Shown one piece after another: positions 42,524-51,763 of a stretch of 64,000 bases of DNA. Position numbers and translations under genes: made by a program. Each line of letters starts with the position of its first letter. The stretch's first letter is position 1. This stretch comes from Sulfurimicrobium lacus (GTDB lineage: Bacteria > Pseudomonadota > Gammaproteobacteria > Burkholderiales > Sulfuricellaceae). The stretch is taken from NCBI RefSeq assembly GCF_011764585.1, contig NZ_AP022853.1, forward strand, positions 1,595,501-1,659,500, given 5' to 3'. Under the pieces are notes generated by a model that worked only from the letters and a program-made list of their open reading frames with translations, made no database searches and was not told the origin of the DNA.

Positions 42524-43576
42524 ATGTTCGCTTACATCCTCAAGCGCCTCCTGCTCATGATCCCCACGCTGTTCGGCGTGCTGCTGATCACCTTCGCCGT
42601 CATCCAGTTCGTCCCCGGCGGGCCGGTGGAGCAGCTGATCCACCAGCTCAAGGGGCAGGGGCCGGGCGGCGAGGCGAGCAGCGGGGCGACGCAGATCTAT
42701 CGCGGCGACCGCGGGATGGACAAGGAGCGCATCGAAAAACTCAAGGCGCTCTACGGCTTCGACAAGCCGGCTCCCGTGCGCTTCTGGGAAATGATGAAAA
42801 ACTTCGCCGTGTTCGACCTGGGCGAGAGTTATTTCCACCACAAGTCGGTGACGCAGCTGGTGATCTCCAAGTTGCCGGTTTCGATCAGCCTCGGGGTATG
42901 GACCTTCTTCATCGTATACCTGACCTGCATACCGCTCGGCATTGCCAAGGCGATGCGTGACGGGTCCGCTTTCGACGTGGTTTCCAGCACCGTAATCCTG
43001 GTGGGCTACGCCATTCCCGGCTTCGTGCTGGGCGTCCTGCTGCTGGTGCTGTTCGGCGGCGGCAGCTTCTGGGACGTGTTTCCGCTGCGCGGGCTGGTGT
43101 CCGACAACTGGGCGGCGCTGCCGTGGCACGCCAAAATCACCGACTACCTGTGGCACATGGTGCTGCCGGTCAGCGCTTCGGTGGTAGGCAGCTTCGCGGT
43201 AATGACCATGCTCACCAAGAACAGCTTCATCGAGGAAATCCGCAAGCAGTACGTGCTGACCGCGCGGGCCAAGGGTTTGAGCGAAAACACCGTGCTCTAC
43301 AAGCACGTTTTCCGTAATGCCATGATCCCGCTGGTGACCGGGTTCCCGGCGGCGTTCATCGGCGCGTTCTTTACCGGCAGCCTGCTGATCGAGACCATTT
43401 TTTCCCTCGACGGGCTGGGGCTGCTGTCCTATGAATCGGTGCTGAAGCGCGATTATCCGGTGGTGCTGGGTACGCTTTATCTCTACACCCTGCTGGGGCT
43501 GTTCGCCAAGCTGCTGTCGGATTTGAGCTATGTGCTGGTCGATCCGCGCATCCAGTTCGAGAGCGTGTCGCGATGA
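42524..43576 (+). CDS. yejB: Peptide ABC transporter permease YejB
   Basis: A 350-residue DppB-type permease with six membrane helices. N-terminal FAYILKRLLLMIPTLFGVLL, the FVPGGPVEQ motif of binding-protein-dependent permeases, and the EAA-loop region VLTARAKGLSENTVLYKHVF. The long insertion between the first helix and the core (GQGPGGEASSGATQIYRGD) is typical of YejB. The ATG at 42524 is preferred over TTG at 42521. The stop overlaps the yejE start (ATGA). Confidence 0.92.
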   Translation: MFAYILKRLLLMIPTLFGVLLITFAVIQFVPGGPVEQLIHQLKGQGPGGEASSGATQIYRGDRGMDKERIEKLKALYGFDKPAPVRFWEMMKNFAVFDLGESYFHHKSVTQLVISKLPVSISLGVWTFFIVYLTCIPLGIAKAMRDGSAFDVVSSTVILVGYAIPGFVLGVLLLVLFGGGSFWDVFPLRGLVSDNWAALPWHAKITDYLWHMVLPVSASVVGSFAVMTMLTKNSFIEEIRKQYVLTARAKGLSENTVLYKHVFRNAMIPLVTGFPAAFIGAFFTGSLLIETIFSLDGLGLLSYESVLKRDYPVVLGTLYLYTLLGLFAKLLSDLSYVLVDPRIQFESVSR

Positions 43577-44595
43577 AGCCCTTGTCTCCCTGGCAGCGCG
43601 CCTGGCAGCGCTTCAGATCCAACCGGCGCGGTTACTGGAGCCTGTGGGTTTTCGGCGTGCTATTCGCGCTGAGTCTGTGCGCCGAGGTGCTGTCCAACGA
43701 CAAGCCGCTGGTCGTCCATTACCAGGGGCAGTATTACTTCCCCATCCTGAAAACCTATCCCGAGACGCTGTTCGGCGGGGATTTCGAAACCGAGGCCGAT
43801 TACAACGATCCCTATATCGTCGACAAGATCAGCCAGGGGAAAAACTGGGCCTTGTATCCGCTCAACCGCTACAGCTTCAATTCCATCAACTATTTCGCCG
43901 ACAGCCCCAACCCGGCGCCGCCCTCGCGCCACAACCTGTTCGGCACCGACGACCGCGGGCGCGACGTACTTGCACGGCTGATCTACGGCTTCCGCATTTC
44001 GGTCTTGTTCGCCATGGCGCTCACCTTAGTCGGTACCTTGATCGGCATTCTGGCCGGTGCGCTGCAGGGCTATTTCGGCGGGCGCTTCGACCTGCTGTTC
44101 CAGCGTTTTACGGAAGTGTGGGGTTCGATGCCGGAGTTGTACCTGCTTATCATTTTTTCCGCCATTTTCCAGCCCAGCATCACGCTGCTGCTGGTCCTGC
44201 TTTCCCTGTTCGGCTGGCTGGGGCTGGCGGATTACGTGCGCGCCGAGTTCCTGCGCGGCCGCAACCTGGACTACGTCAAGGCGGCGCGCGCCCTAGGCGT
44301 TTCCAATCGCGCCATCATGCTGCGCCACCTGCTGCCCAACAGCATGACGCCGGTGATCACCTTCCTGCCGTTCCGCGTGTCGGGCGCGATCCTGGCGCTC
44401 ACCAGTCTGGATTTTCTCGGCCTCGGCGTGCCGCCTTCCACCCCCAGCCTGGGGGAACTGCTGGCTCAAGGCAAGGACAACATCGAGGCATGGTGGCTGT
44501 CGCTGACCACCTTTACCGTGCTGGTGGGGACGCTGATGCTGTTGATCTTCGTCGGCGAGGCCCTGCGCGAAGCCATGGATACGCGGCGTGGCTGA
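43573..44595 (+). CDS. yejE: Peptide ABC transporter permease YejE
   Basis: A 340-residue DppC-type permease. The N-terminal cytoplasmic stretch SPWQRAWQRFRSNRRGYWSL precedes the first helix. A long periplasmic loop holds YYFPILKTYPETLFGGDF, which is YejE-specific. The transmembrane core contains LFGTDDRGRDVLARLIYG and the EAA motif YVKAARALGVSNRAIMLRHL. ATGA overlap with yejB. Confidence 0.92.
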   Translation: MKPLSPWQRAWQRFRSNRRGYWSLWVFGVLFALSLCAEVLSNDKPLVVHYQGQYYFPILKTYPETLFGGDFETEADYNDPYIVDKISQGKNWALYPLNRYSFNSINYFADSPNPAPPSRHNLFGTDDRGRDVLARLIYGFRISVLFAMALTLVGTLIGILAGALQGYFGGRFDLLFQRFTEVWGSMPELYLLIIFSAIFQPSITLLLVLLSLFGWLGLADYVRAEFLRGRNLDYVKAARALGVSNRAIMLRHLLPNSMTPVITFLPFRVSGAILALTSLDFLGLGVPPSTPSLGELLAQGKDNIEAWWLSLTTFTVLVGTLMLLIFVGEALREAMDTRRG

Positions 44596-46210
44596 GATGA
44601 ATCCCATCCCCCTTCTGGAGATCGATCGCCTGGCGGTCTCTTTCGGGCGCCCCGGGCAGTACGCCGATGCCGTGCGCGAGGCCAGTTTTTCGATCGCTCA
44701 GGGTGAAAAGCTGGCCCTGGTGGGTGAATCCGGTTCCGGCAAGTCGGTGACGGCGCTCTCCATCCTGCAGTTGCACGACAAGCGCCAGGTGAGCTATCCC
44801 TCGGGTTCCATCAAGTTCCAGGGGCGGGAATTGATGGGTCTGGCTGAGAACGAGCTGAGGCGCATCCGCGGCCGGGATATCGCCATGATCTTCCAGGAGC
44901 CGATGACGTCGCTCAATCCGCTCTACACCATCGGCGACCAGTTGCTGGAGCCCCTGCTGACCCATGAGAATCTGAGCAAACCGGCAGCGCGCAGGCGCAT
45001 GATCGAACTCCTTGCCCGCACCGGCATTCCGGAGCCGGATAAACGCTTCGATGCCTATCCCCACATGCTCTCCGGCGGGCAGCGTCAGCGCGTCATGATC
45101 GCCATGGCACTGGCATGCAGTCCCAAACTTCTCATCGCCGACGAGCCTACTACCGCGCTGGACTTGACCATCCAGGCGCAGATACTGGAATTGCTGGAGG
45201 ACCTGCAAAAAGAGTTCTCCATGGCGGTGCTGCTGATCACGCACGATCTCAACCTGGTCCGGCGTTTCGCGCAGCGCATCTGCGTCATGCAGGAGGGACA
45301 CATCGTCGAGCAGGCCCCGGTGGCGCAACTGTTTGCCGCGCCGCAGCACCCGTACACGCAACAGCTGCTGCAAAGCCAGCCGGCGCGCTTGGTTGGACCG
45401 GAAGAAAGCGCGGCCCTTGAGGGTTTGCCCGCCTTGCTTGAGGCAAGCGGGGTGAACTGCGCATTTCCCATCAAGTCCGGATTTTTCCAGCGTCGGACTG
45501 GCGAAGTGCGTGCGGTGGACGACGCCAGCCTGATGTTGCGCCCGGGAGAAACCCTGGGTCTGGTGGGCGAGTCGGGTTCGGGTAAAACCACGCTGGGGAT
45601 GTGTCTGTTGCGATTGCAGGAATGCGCGGGGGCGATCCGCTTCGATGGGGCGGACCTTTCTTCTCTCAGCCAGCGGCAGTTGCGGCCGTTGCGGCGCGAT
45701 TTCCAGGTGGTGTTCCAGGACCCCTATTCCTCGCTCTCGCCTAGGCTGACCGTGGAGCAGATCATCGGCGAAGGGCTAAGCATCCATTTTCCACAACTCG
45801 ACAAGCGTCAGCGCAGGGAACGCATTATTGCCATCATGGCGGAGGTGGGGCTGGAGGAGTCGATGCTGTGGCGCTACCCCCACGAGTTTTCCGGCGGACA
45901 GCGCCAGCGCATTGCCATCGCCCGGGTGGCGGTGCTGGAGCCGAAGCTGATCCTGCTGGACGAGCCGACCAGCGCGCTCGATGTTTCGGTGCAGAAGCAG
46001 GTGCTGGAATTGTTGCGCCGCCTGCAGCAGAAGCACGGCATGAGCTATCTCTTCATCACCCATGATCTGCGTGTGATTCGTGCCATGGCGCATCGCATGG
46101 TCGTGATGCAAAACGGCCGAATCGTGGAGGCGGGTGAAACTGAAGCTTTGTTCGCCGAGCCGAAGCAGGACTATACGCGGATGCTGTTACAGGCGTCCCT
46201 GCTGGCGTAG
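44588..46210 (+). CDS. yejF: Peptide ABC transporter double ATPase YejF
   Basis: 540 residues with two ABC cassettes. First: LVGESGSGKSVTALSILQL and LSGGQRQRVMIAMAL. Second: LVGESGSGKTTLGMCLLRL and FSGGQRQRIAIARVAVLEP. Each has its own Walker B (LLIADEPTTALD, LILLDEPTSALD). It energises YejBE. The GTG at 44588 overlaps the yejE stop; an ATG at 44597 is an alternative. Confidence 0.93.
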   Translation: MAEMNPIPLLEIDRLAVSFGRPGQYADAVREASFSIAQGEKLALVGESGSGKSVTALSILQLHDKRQVSYPSGSIKFQGRELMGLAENELRRIRGRDIAMIFQEPMTSLNPLYTIGDQLLEPLLTHENLSKPAARRRMIELLARTGIPEPDKRFDAYPHMLSGGQRQRVMIAMALACSPKLLIADEPTTALDLTIQAQILELLEDLQKEFSMAVLLITHDLNLVRRFAQRICVMQEGHIVEQAPVAQLFAAPQHPYTQQLLQSQPARLVGPEESAALEGLPALLEASGVNCAFPIKSGFFQRRTGEVRAVDDASLMLRPGETLGLVGESGSGKTTLGMCLLRLQECAGAIRFDGADLSSLSQRQLRPLRRDFQVVFQDPYSSLSPRLTVEQIIGEGLSIHFPQLDKRQRRERIIAIMAEVGLEESMLWRYPHEFSGGQRQRIAIARVAVLEPKLILLDEPTSALDVSVQKQVLELLRRLQQKHGMSYLFITHDLRVIRAMAHRMVVMQNGRIVEAGETEALFAEPKQDYTRMLLQASLLA

Positions 46211-46221
46211 GGCCAGCATGT

Positions 46222-48003
46222 TCAGCTTTTGCGGGTGATGACCGTCAGCGTGTTGCCGGGCTGCAGGCTGTAGTTCGCGGAGAGCTTGTTCCAGCGTTGC
46301 AGGTCGTTGACCGCCACATTGAAGCGCCGGGCGATGCTGAACACCGTGTCGCCGCGTTTCACCACATAGTGGGAATGCTTTTCGGCACGGCTCGCTTTGG
46401 CAAGTACTGTCCGCCTACCTTTAACCGACTCTTCGCGAACCTGTTTGGCCTGGGAAATCGACACCTTTTCGGGTTTTGCGGAGGCCAGCACGGTCAGTTT
46501 TTGCCCTCGTGCCAAGCGGTTGGACTTGAGATGGTTCTGCATTTTCAGCTGTGCCACCGATATCCCATGGCGCTTGGCGATGCTAAGCACGGTGTCGCCC
46601 TTGGCGACGGTATAAATTGTCTTGTTGCTTGGTGCTGCAGGTGCGAATACAGGTTCGGCTTCTGGAATATGTGCCGCCAGGCTAGGTGCATTGCCCGACC
46701 TGGTAATGGGTACCAGCAGGGTTTGGGTGCTGGCCAGCTTGGTGCGCCCGCTGATGGCGTTGAGTTCTTTCAGGCGCGCGAGTGAAATCCCGAAGCGTTT
46801 GGCAATGGCAACCAGCTTCTCGCCATGTTGTGGCGTATATGTCTGCCACGAGGACAGGGGATGCTCGTAATTTTCCAGATTCAGGGAAAAACTGTTGACC
46901 TTGGCTACCGGCAGCAACAGGGTGGGTCTGCCGGTGCCCGTGCCGGCCACGAGCGGTTTGTTGTAAGCCGGGTTGAGGGCGACGAACTCGTCCAGCGGAA
47001 CTTCGGCCAGGCGGGCTGCCAGCGCTACATCCATATGCTGCTTGAGTTTGACGCTGGCGAAATAAGGACTGTTGGGGATCGAATTGAGAGACAGGCCATA
47101 TGCCGTGGGGTTCATGATGATGTTTTTGACGGCGATCAGCTTGGGTACGTAATTGCGCGTTTCCGGAGGCATGCGCAGGCTGAGATAGTCGGTGGGCTCG
47201 CCGGCGGCCTGATTCTTGGCAATTGCCCGGCCTACCGAGCCTTCACCCCAGTTGTAGGCGGCTAGGGCGAGTTCCCAGCTGCCGAACATGTTGTACAGTT
47301 TCTGCAGGTAGTCCAGAGCGGCATCGGTGGCTGCCAGGACGTCGCGGCGACCGTCGTAAAGCACGTTCTGGTTGAGGCCGAAATGTTTTCCGGTAGATGG
47401 GATGAACTGCCAGATTCCCGCGGCGTGGCTGGTGGAGTAGGCTTTCGGATTGAACGCGCTCTCGATCATGGGTAGCAGGGCGATCTCTGTCGGCATGCCG
47501 CGCTTTTCAACTTCTTCGACGATATGGAACAAGTAGCGCTGGCTGCGCTCCATCATGCGGCCCACGTATTCGGGTCGTGCGGCATACCAGGCTTCATGCT
47601 CCTTGACCAGCGGGCTGTCCAGGTCGCCAAGTGTGAAGCCGGCGCGGATGCGCTCCCAGAGGTCAGGGTTGTCGCTGCCGAAGTCGGGCAATTTGAGAGA
47701 TGCGGGGCTGGAATTGATCTGCTCTGCGGAACGGAGATTTACTACCAGGGTGCCGGAGCTTTCCGTGCTGCTGGAATCTGGTTGTTTCGAGACGGACCGC
47801 GTGGCGTTACTATCTGTAACCGCAGTGCTGGCGGTGTCATCGGGGGTGGTGCTGTCGAGGGTCGACGGCCGTTCTGCTGTTGGCTGCGTGCGCTGCAAGA
47901 GCCAGCTGTCCGCCGCAGGAAAAGCTTCCCATGCGTTCGCTGAATTCGCAGCGAACAGGCACAGAATGGATAATGCAAAAAATGAAACCGCGCGCAATCG
48001 CAT
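46222..48003 (-). CDS. mltD: Membrane-bound lytic murein transglycosylase D (LysM) MltD
   Basis: 593 residues: signal peptide (1-24, ending NSANA), a Ser/Thr-rich linker, an SLT lytic transglycosylase domain with IALLPMIESAFNPKAYS (catalytic Glu) and AAGIWQFIPSTGKHFGLNQN, and three C-terminal LysM repeats (YTPQHGEKLVAIAKRFGIS, YTVAKGDTVLSIAKRHGIS, YVVKRGDTVFSIARRFNV). E. coli MltD (452 residues) has two LysM repeats, so this one is longer, with an extra repeat. No lipobox cysteine is seen, so soluble periplasmic location is likely. Neighbouring gloB, methyltransferase, rnhA and dnaQ match the E. coli mltD-gloB-yafS-rnhA-dnaQ block. Confidence 0.92.
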   Translation of the reverse strand: MRLRAVSFFALSILCLFAANSANAWEAFPAADSWLLQRTQPTAERPSTLDSTTPDDTASTAVTDSNATRSVSKQPDSSSTESSGTLVVNLRSAEQINSSPASLKLPDFGSDNPDLWERIRAGFTLGDLDSPLVKEHEAWYAARPEYVGRMMERSQRYLFHIVEEVEKRGMPTEIALLPMIESAFNPKAYSTSHAAGIWQFIPSTGKHFGLNQNVLYDGRRDVLAATDAALDYLQKLYNMFGSWELALAAYNWGEGSVGRAIAKNQAAGEPTDYLSLRMPPETRNYVPKLIAVKNIIMNPTAYGLSLNSIPNSPYFASVKLKQHMDVALAARLAEVPLDEFVALNPAYNKPLVAGTGTGRPTLLLPVAKVNSFSLNLENYEHPLSSWQTYTPQHGEKLVAIAKRFGISLARLKELNAISGRTKLASTQTLLVPITRSGNAPSLAAHIPEAEPVFAPAAPSNKTIYTVAKGDTVLSIAKRHGISVAQLKMQNHLKSNRLARGQKLTVLASAKPEKVSISQAKQVREESVKGRRTVLAKASRAEKHSHYVVKRGDTVFSIARRFNVAVNDLQRWNKLSANYSLQPGNTLTVITRKS

Positions 48004-48089
48004 TCTTTTGGGGTTCCCTCTTGTCTGACGGTAAAAACCCCGTGATGGTAACGACTTTAGTTGCTTAAGGTCAAGTTAATCCGGGATAT

Positions 48090-48854
48090 TCAGACTTGGT
48101 CGCGCCATTGCCGTATGGCTGCGAATACGTCTACCGGCTCACGGAGAGGGTGGCCCGCGAACCGGCTTGCTGCTGAAATTACGTCAGCTTCGTTGCAGCG
48201 CAAGAATGGATTGGTCATCTTTTCCAGAAGAATGGTAGAGGGCAGGGTGGGCCTGTCTTGCGAAAGAACTATATGTTCCCTGTGCTCGCGCTCGATCAGT
48301 GCAGCATTGCCGGGCTCGACCATTTTGGCGAAACGGATATTCTCCAGGGTGTATTCGTGGGCACAATAGACCTTTGTAGCGTCGGGCAGGGCGGAAAATT
48401 TGGCCAGCGAAGCATGCATCTGTTGTGCGGAGCCTTCGAACAGACGTCCGCAGCCGCAGGCAAACAGTGCATCGCCACAAAACAAGCTATTTATCCCATA
48501 ATATGCGACGTGGCCGGCAGTGTGACCGGGTACGTCAAGCACCTGAAAGGTTGTTTCCAGGCTGGTGAGGTCGATCATGTCGCCCTCTCCGACCGGATGG
48601 GTGACACACGAAATGGCCTCACGGCGAGGGCCGTAAACAAGGGGGTCGAGGCGTCGCTGCAGTTCGGCGGCACCACCGGTATGGTCTCTGTGATGGTGAG
48701 TGAGCAGGACGGCGACGAGCCTTAACTGATTAAGTTGCAGATAATCCAAAACCGGCGCGGCATCGCCGGGGTCAACGACGGCGGCACTCGTGCCGTTGCG
48801 AATTAGCCAGATATAGTTGTCTTCAAAGGCAGGGATGGGAACGATTTCAATCAT
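48090..48854 (-). CDS. gloB: Hydroxyacylglutathione hydrolase (glyoxalase II)
   Basis: A 254-residue metallo-beta-lactamase-fold enzyme that hydrolyses S-lactoylglutathione in methylglyoxal detoxification. VLLTHHHRDHTGGAAEL carries the binuclear metal motif HxHxDH; GHTAGHVAYY and the CGDALFACGCGRLFEG segment follow. The C-terminal glutathione-binding region has the YCAHEYTLENIRFA signature. It is divergent from the methyltransferase gene with 28 bases between starts. Confidence 0.95.
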   Translation of the reverse strand: MIEIVPIPAFEDNYIWLIRNGTSAAVVDPGDAAPVLDYLQLNQLRLVAVLLTHHHRDHTGGAAELQRRLDPLVYGPRREAISCVTHPVGEGDMIDLTSLETTFQVLDVPGHTAGHVAYYGINSLFCGDALFACGCGRLFEGSAQQMHASLAKFSALPDATKVYCAHEYTLENIRFAKMVEPGNAALIEREHREHIVLSQDRPTLPSTILLEKMTNPFLRCNEADVISAASRFAGHPLREPVDVFAAIRQWRDQV

Positions 48855-48882
48855 TGGTGTATGTTTGGACGGGGCTGCTTAA

Positions 48883-49635
48883 ATGTCAAGTCTGGACGAA
48901 AACGCCTGGCTTGCCACCTCCTTGGGCCAGTATTTTTTGCAGCGCGAGCAGGCTTACTACGATCAAGTGGTGGCGGATATTTTCGGTTTCAACGCGCTGC
49001 AACTGGGCTTGCTGGAGCACGATCTGCTGCGCACCAGCCGTATTCCTTTTTGCTTCCGTGCGGGCATGGGGCGGCGAGTGGCAGTTCGGGCGGATGCGCC
49101 GCAATTACCGGTCGCCAGTCAAACGCTAGACTTGATTTTGTTGCCCCATGTTCTTGAATTCAGTGCTCATCCGCACCAGATTCTGCGTGAGGCCGAACGG
49201 GTGTTGATGCCGGAAGGGCAGTTGATCGTCAGTGGTTTTAATCCTTTCAGCCTATGGGGGCTGCGCAAGATGATGTCTTATAATGAGGCCGGTTATCCTT
49301 GGAACGGCCGCTTCATCAGCCTGTTGCGACTCAAGGACTGGCTCGCCCTGCTTGGTTTTGAAGTGATCGGGGGGCGCATGTGCTGTTACGAACCGCCGTT
49401 CCAGCAGGAAAAATTATTACGCAAATTTCGCTTCATGGAGGCGGCAGGCGACCGCTGGTGGGCGTTGGCTGGCGGAGTTTATTTTATTCACGCCAGAAAA
49501 CGTGTGCATGGTATGCGTATGATCATGCCGCCTTGGAACGAAGCCCGGGCAGCACGCAAGGGATTGGCGCCGGTAGCCCAGAAAACGCTCCAGCGCACAA
49601 AGCCCGATTTAAGGAGTCGTTTTGAATCAAAATAA
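48883..49635 (+). CDS. SAM-dependent methyltransferase-like protein (YafS position)
   Basis: A 250-residue class I methyltransferase-like protein. The methyltransferase type-11 pattern is visible in [20 protein letters not shown] and [20 protein letters not shown], but a clean GxGxG motif I is not seen: the preceding segment is [18 protein letters not shown]. It therefore may be a weak or altered SAM binder. The location between gloB and rnhA is that of E. coli yafS. The C-terminus is basic. Substrate unknown. The stop is overlapped by the rnhA TTG start. Confidence 0.8.
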   Translation: MSSLDENAWLATSLGQYFLQREQAYYDQVVADIFGFNALQLGLLEHDLLRTSRIPFCFRAGMGRRVAVRADAPQLPVASQTLDLILLPHVLEFSAHPHQILREAERVLMPEGQLIVSGFNPFSLWGLRKMMSYNEAGYPWNGRFISLLRLKDWLALLGFEVIGGRMCCYEPPFQQEKLLRKFRFMEAAGDRWWALAGGVYFIHARKRVHGMRMIMPPWNEARAARKGLAPVAQKTLQRTKPDLRSRFESK

Positions 49636-50095
49636 GGTTTTGCCTGATACCGTTGGCATGGTTGAGATTTATACTGATGGGGCGTGCAAAGGGAATCCCG
49701 GTCCTGGCGGATGGGGCGCCTTGCTGCGTTTTCGTGGGCAGGAAAAAGAACTTTTCGGGGGCGAAGCGCTTACGACCAATAACCGCATGGAACTGCTGGC
49801 GGTGATCAGGGCGCTGGAGGCGCTTAGCCGCCCCTGCAAGGCATGGGTGCATACGGATTCGCAGTACGTGCAGAAGGGTATCAGCGAGTGGATTCACAAC
49901 TGGAAACGGCGCGGCTGGCGCACGGCGGACAAGAAGCCGGTGAAGAACGTGGATTTGTGGCAGCAGCTGGATACGCTTGCAGGGAAGCATCAGGTGGAAT
50001 GGGTGTGGGTAAAAGGCCATGCGGGCCACGAAGAGAATGAACGCGCGGATCAACTCGCCAATCGTGGTGTCGAGACATTGCGCACTGCGGGATAA
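49622..50095 (+). CDS. rnhA: Ribonuclease HI
   Basis: A 157-residue RNase HI degrading the RNA strand of RNA-DNA hybrids. Catalytic residues are in place: D in [18 protein letters not shown] in [19 protein letters not shown] in [12 protein letters not shown], and D in [12 protein letters not shown]. The start is TTG at 49622 with AAGGAG 6 bases upstream inside the end of the methyltransferase gene; the ATG at 49658 lacks a comparable site and would trim the N-terminus. Translational coupling is likely. Confidence 0.96.
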   Translation: MNQNKVLPDTVGMVEIYTDGACKGNPGPGGWGALLRFRGQEKELFGGEALTTNNRMELLAVIRALEALSRPCKAWVHTDSQYVQKGISEWIHNWKRRGWRTADKKPVKNVDLWQQLDTLAGKHQVEWVWVKGHAGHEENERADQLANRGVETLRTAG

Positions 50096-50124
50096 CGCCC
50101 TAAATTGAATGTGGAAGTATAAAT

Positions 50125-50829
50125 TTGCGCCAGATAATTCTCGATACTGAAACAACGGGCCTGGAAATCAGTCTGGGCCACCGCATTATCGAAATCGCAG
50201 CCGTCGAGATGGTGAATCGTCGTCTGACGAACAATCATTTTCACCAGTATCTCAATCCCGGACGGGAAATCGATCAGGGTGCGCAGCAGGTGCATGGCAT
50301 CAGTCTGGAATTCTTGCAGGACAAGCCTCTGTTCAAGGACGTGGTCCAGGATTTCCTCGATTATGTCGCTGGCGGCGAGCTCGTTATTCACAATGCACCG
50401 TTCGACGTCGGATTCCTCAATTACGAACTGGGCCTGCTCGGAATGTCGCCTATCCAGCATTATTGCCCGGTCATTACCGATACGCTAAAAATGGCCAAGG
50501 CTCTGCGCCCCGGCCAGAAGAACAATCTCGACGCCCTGTGCAAAAGCTACCAGATCGACAATTCCAAGCGCACCCTGCACGGTGCCCTGGTCGATACCGA
50601 ATTGCTGTCGGAAGTCTATCTGGCCATGACTCGCGGCCAGGAAAGCCTGATGATGGAATCCGCGCCTGCGCAAGTTCAGCGCGTTAGCCGCACGCAGGGC
50701 GTACGTCAACCTCTGCGGGTGTTGGCTGCTGCTGCGGATGAACTGTTGGCGCATCAGCAGTATCTGGAGGCTCTGGATAAAGCGAGTCGTGGCAGTTGTG
50801 TGTGGAAGCTTGTGAGCCAGGATGCCTAA
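50125..50829 (+). CDS. dnaQ: DNA polymerase III epsilon subunit (3'-5' exonuclease)
   Basis: A 234-residue DEDDh exonuclease. Exo I ILDTETTGLE, Exo II VIHNAPFDVGFLNYEL, and Exo III LHGALVDTELLSEVYLAM are complete, so proofreading should be active. The C-terminal helix that binds the alpha subunit is present but short. The start is TTG with GGAAG 7 bases upstream. The stop overlaps the start of the next gene by 8 bases. Confidence 0.95.
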   Translation: MRQIILDTETTGLEISLGHRIIEIAAVEMVNRRLTNNHFHQYLNPGREIDQGAQQVHGISLEFLQDKPLFKDVVQDFLDYVAGGELVIHNAPFDVGFLNYELGLLGMSPIQHYCPVITDTLKMAKALRPGQKNNLDALCKSYQIDNSKRTLHGALVDTELLSEVYLAMTRGQESLMMESAPAQVQRVSRTQGVRQPLRVLAAAADELLAHQQYLEALDKASRGSCVWKLVSQDA

Positions 50830-51763
50830 AGCGCGTTCGCGCCTCCTCTTCGCATTTTTTCTGACGCTGGCCCTTGCGTGGACAGGCGTCGTCGCTGCCG
50901 CGCCTGCCAATATCGCGCTCGTCTTGAGTGACGATTCCGCGCCCTATCAGGAAACTGCCAACAATATCCGTGCGCTTGTCGATCAAAGCCCAGGAAGGGC
51001 GGTGGTGAGCGTTTATTCCCCGGCGGGAAAAAAGCCTGACTTCGGCAGGGAACACCATGACCTGATCGTCGCCGTCGGTGTACGCGCAGCGCAGGAAGTG
51101 ATGGCGATGAACCTGACGACGCCGGTTCTGGCGACACTGATACCGCGCCAGGCATTCGAGAAAATCGCCCGCCAGCGTGATTATCGACAGTTCTCGGCGG
51201 TCTACCTCGATCAGCCCCTGGCGAGGCAGATGGAGCTGATTCATCTGGCATTGCCGGAGCGGACCAGAATCGGTGTGGTGCTGGGGCCGGAATCTCAGGA
51301 TACTTTGAAAGCGCTGCAATCTGCCGCAAAGGAAGCCAGGTTTGCGCTGGTGGTGGAAAAAATCGGGGCGGACGAGGAGCTCCTGCCTGCGCTGCAGCGC
51401 GTGCTTGCCGAAAGCGACGTTTTGCTGGCCTTGCCTGACCCCCTGGTGTTCAACAGGGGAACGGTACAAAGCCTGTTGCTCACCACTTACCGTTACCAGG
51501 ACCCGGTAATCGGGTTCTCCCAGGCTTATGTCAAGGCGGGTGCGCTTGCGGCGGTATATACCACGCCGGAACAGGCAGGCCGGCAGGCGGGGGAAGTATT
51601 GCTTCGCGTTTTGGCAGGGAAGGCATGGGTGCTGCCGCCGCCGGAATATCCGAAATATTTCTCCGTCAGTCTCAATTACCAGGTCGCACGTTCGCTCGCC
51701 ATCAATGTAGGCGACGAGACTGCGCTTTTCCAGAAACTGAAGCGTACGGCGGACCAGGAATGA
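50822..51763 (+). CDS. Orphan periplasmic substrate-binding protein (ABC_sub_bind family)
   Basis: A 313-residue exported protein. The signal peptide is at 1-26 (MPKARSRLLFAFFLTLALAW, cleavage near VAAAPA). The bilobed binding-protein fold fits the ABC_sub_bind family: LVLSDDSAPYQETANNI, HDLIVAVGVRAAQEVM, LPERTRIGVVLGPESQDTL and a closing hinge near VLLALPDPLVFNRGTV. No permease or ATPase gene is near. The stop overlaps the start of a membrane GGDEF-EAL gene (ATGA), suggesting it senses a ligand for that protein rather than feeding transport. The ligand is unknown. Confidence 0.8.
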   Translation: MPKARSRLLFAFFLTLALAWTGVVAAAPANIALVLSDDSAPYQETANNIRALVDQSPGRAVVSVYSPAGKKPDFGREHHDLIVAVGVRAAQEVMAMNLTTPVLATLIPRQAFEKIARQRDYRQFSAVYLDQPLARQMELIHLALPERTRIGVVLGPESQDTLKALQSAAKEARFALVVEKIGADEELLPALQRVLAESDVLLALPDPLVFNRGTVQSLLLTTYRYQDPVIGFSQAYVKAGALAAVYTTPEQAGRQAGEVLLRVLAGKAWVLPPPEYPKYFSVSLNYQVARSLAINVGDETALFQKLKRTADQE

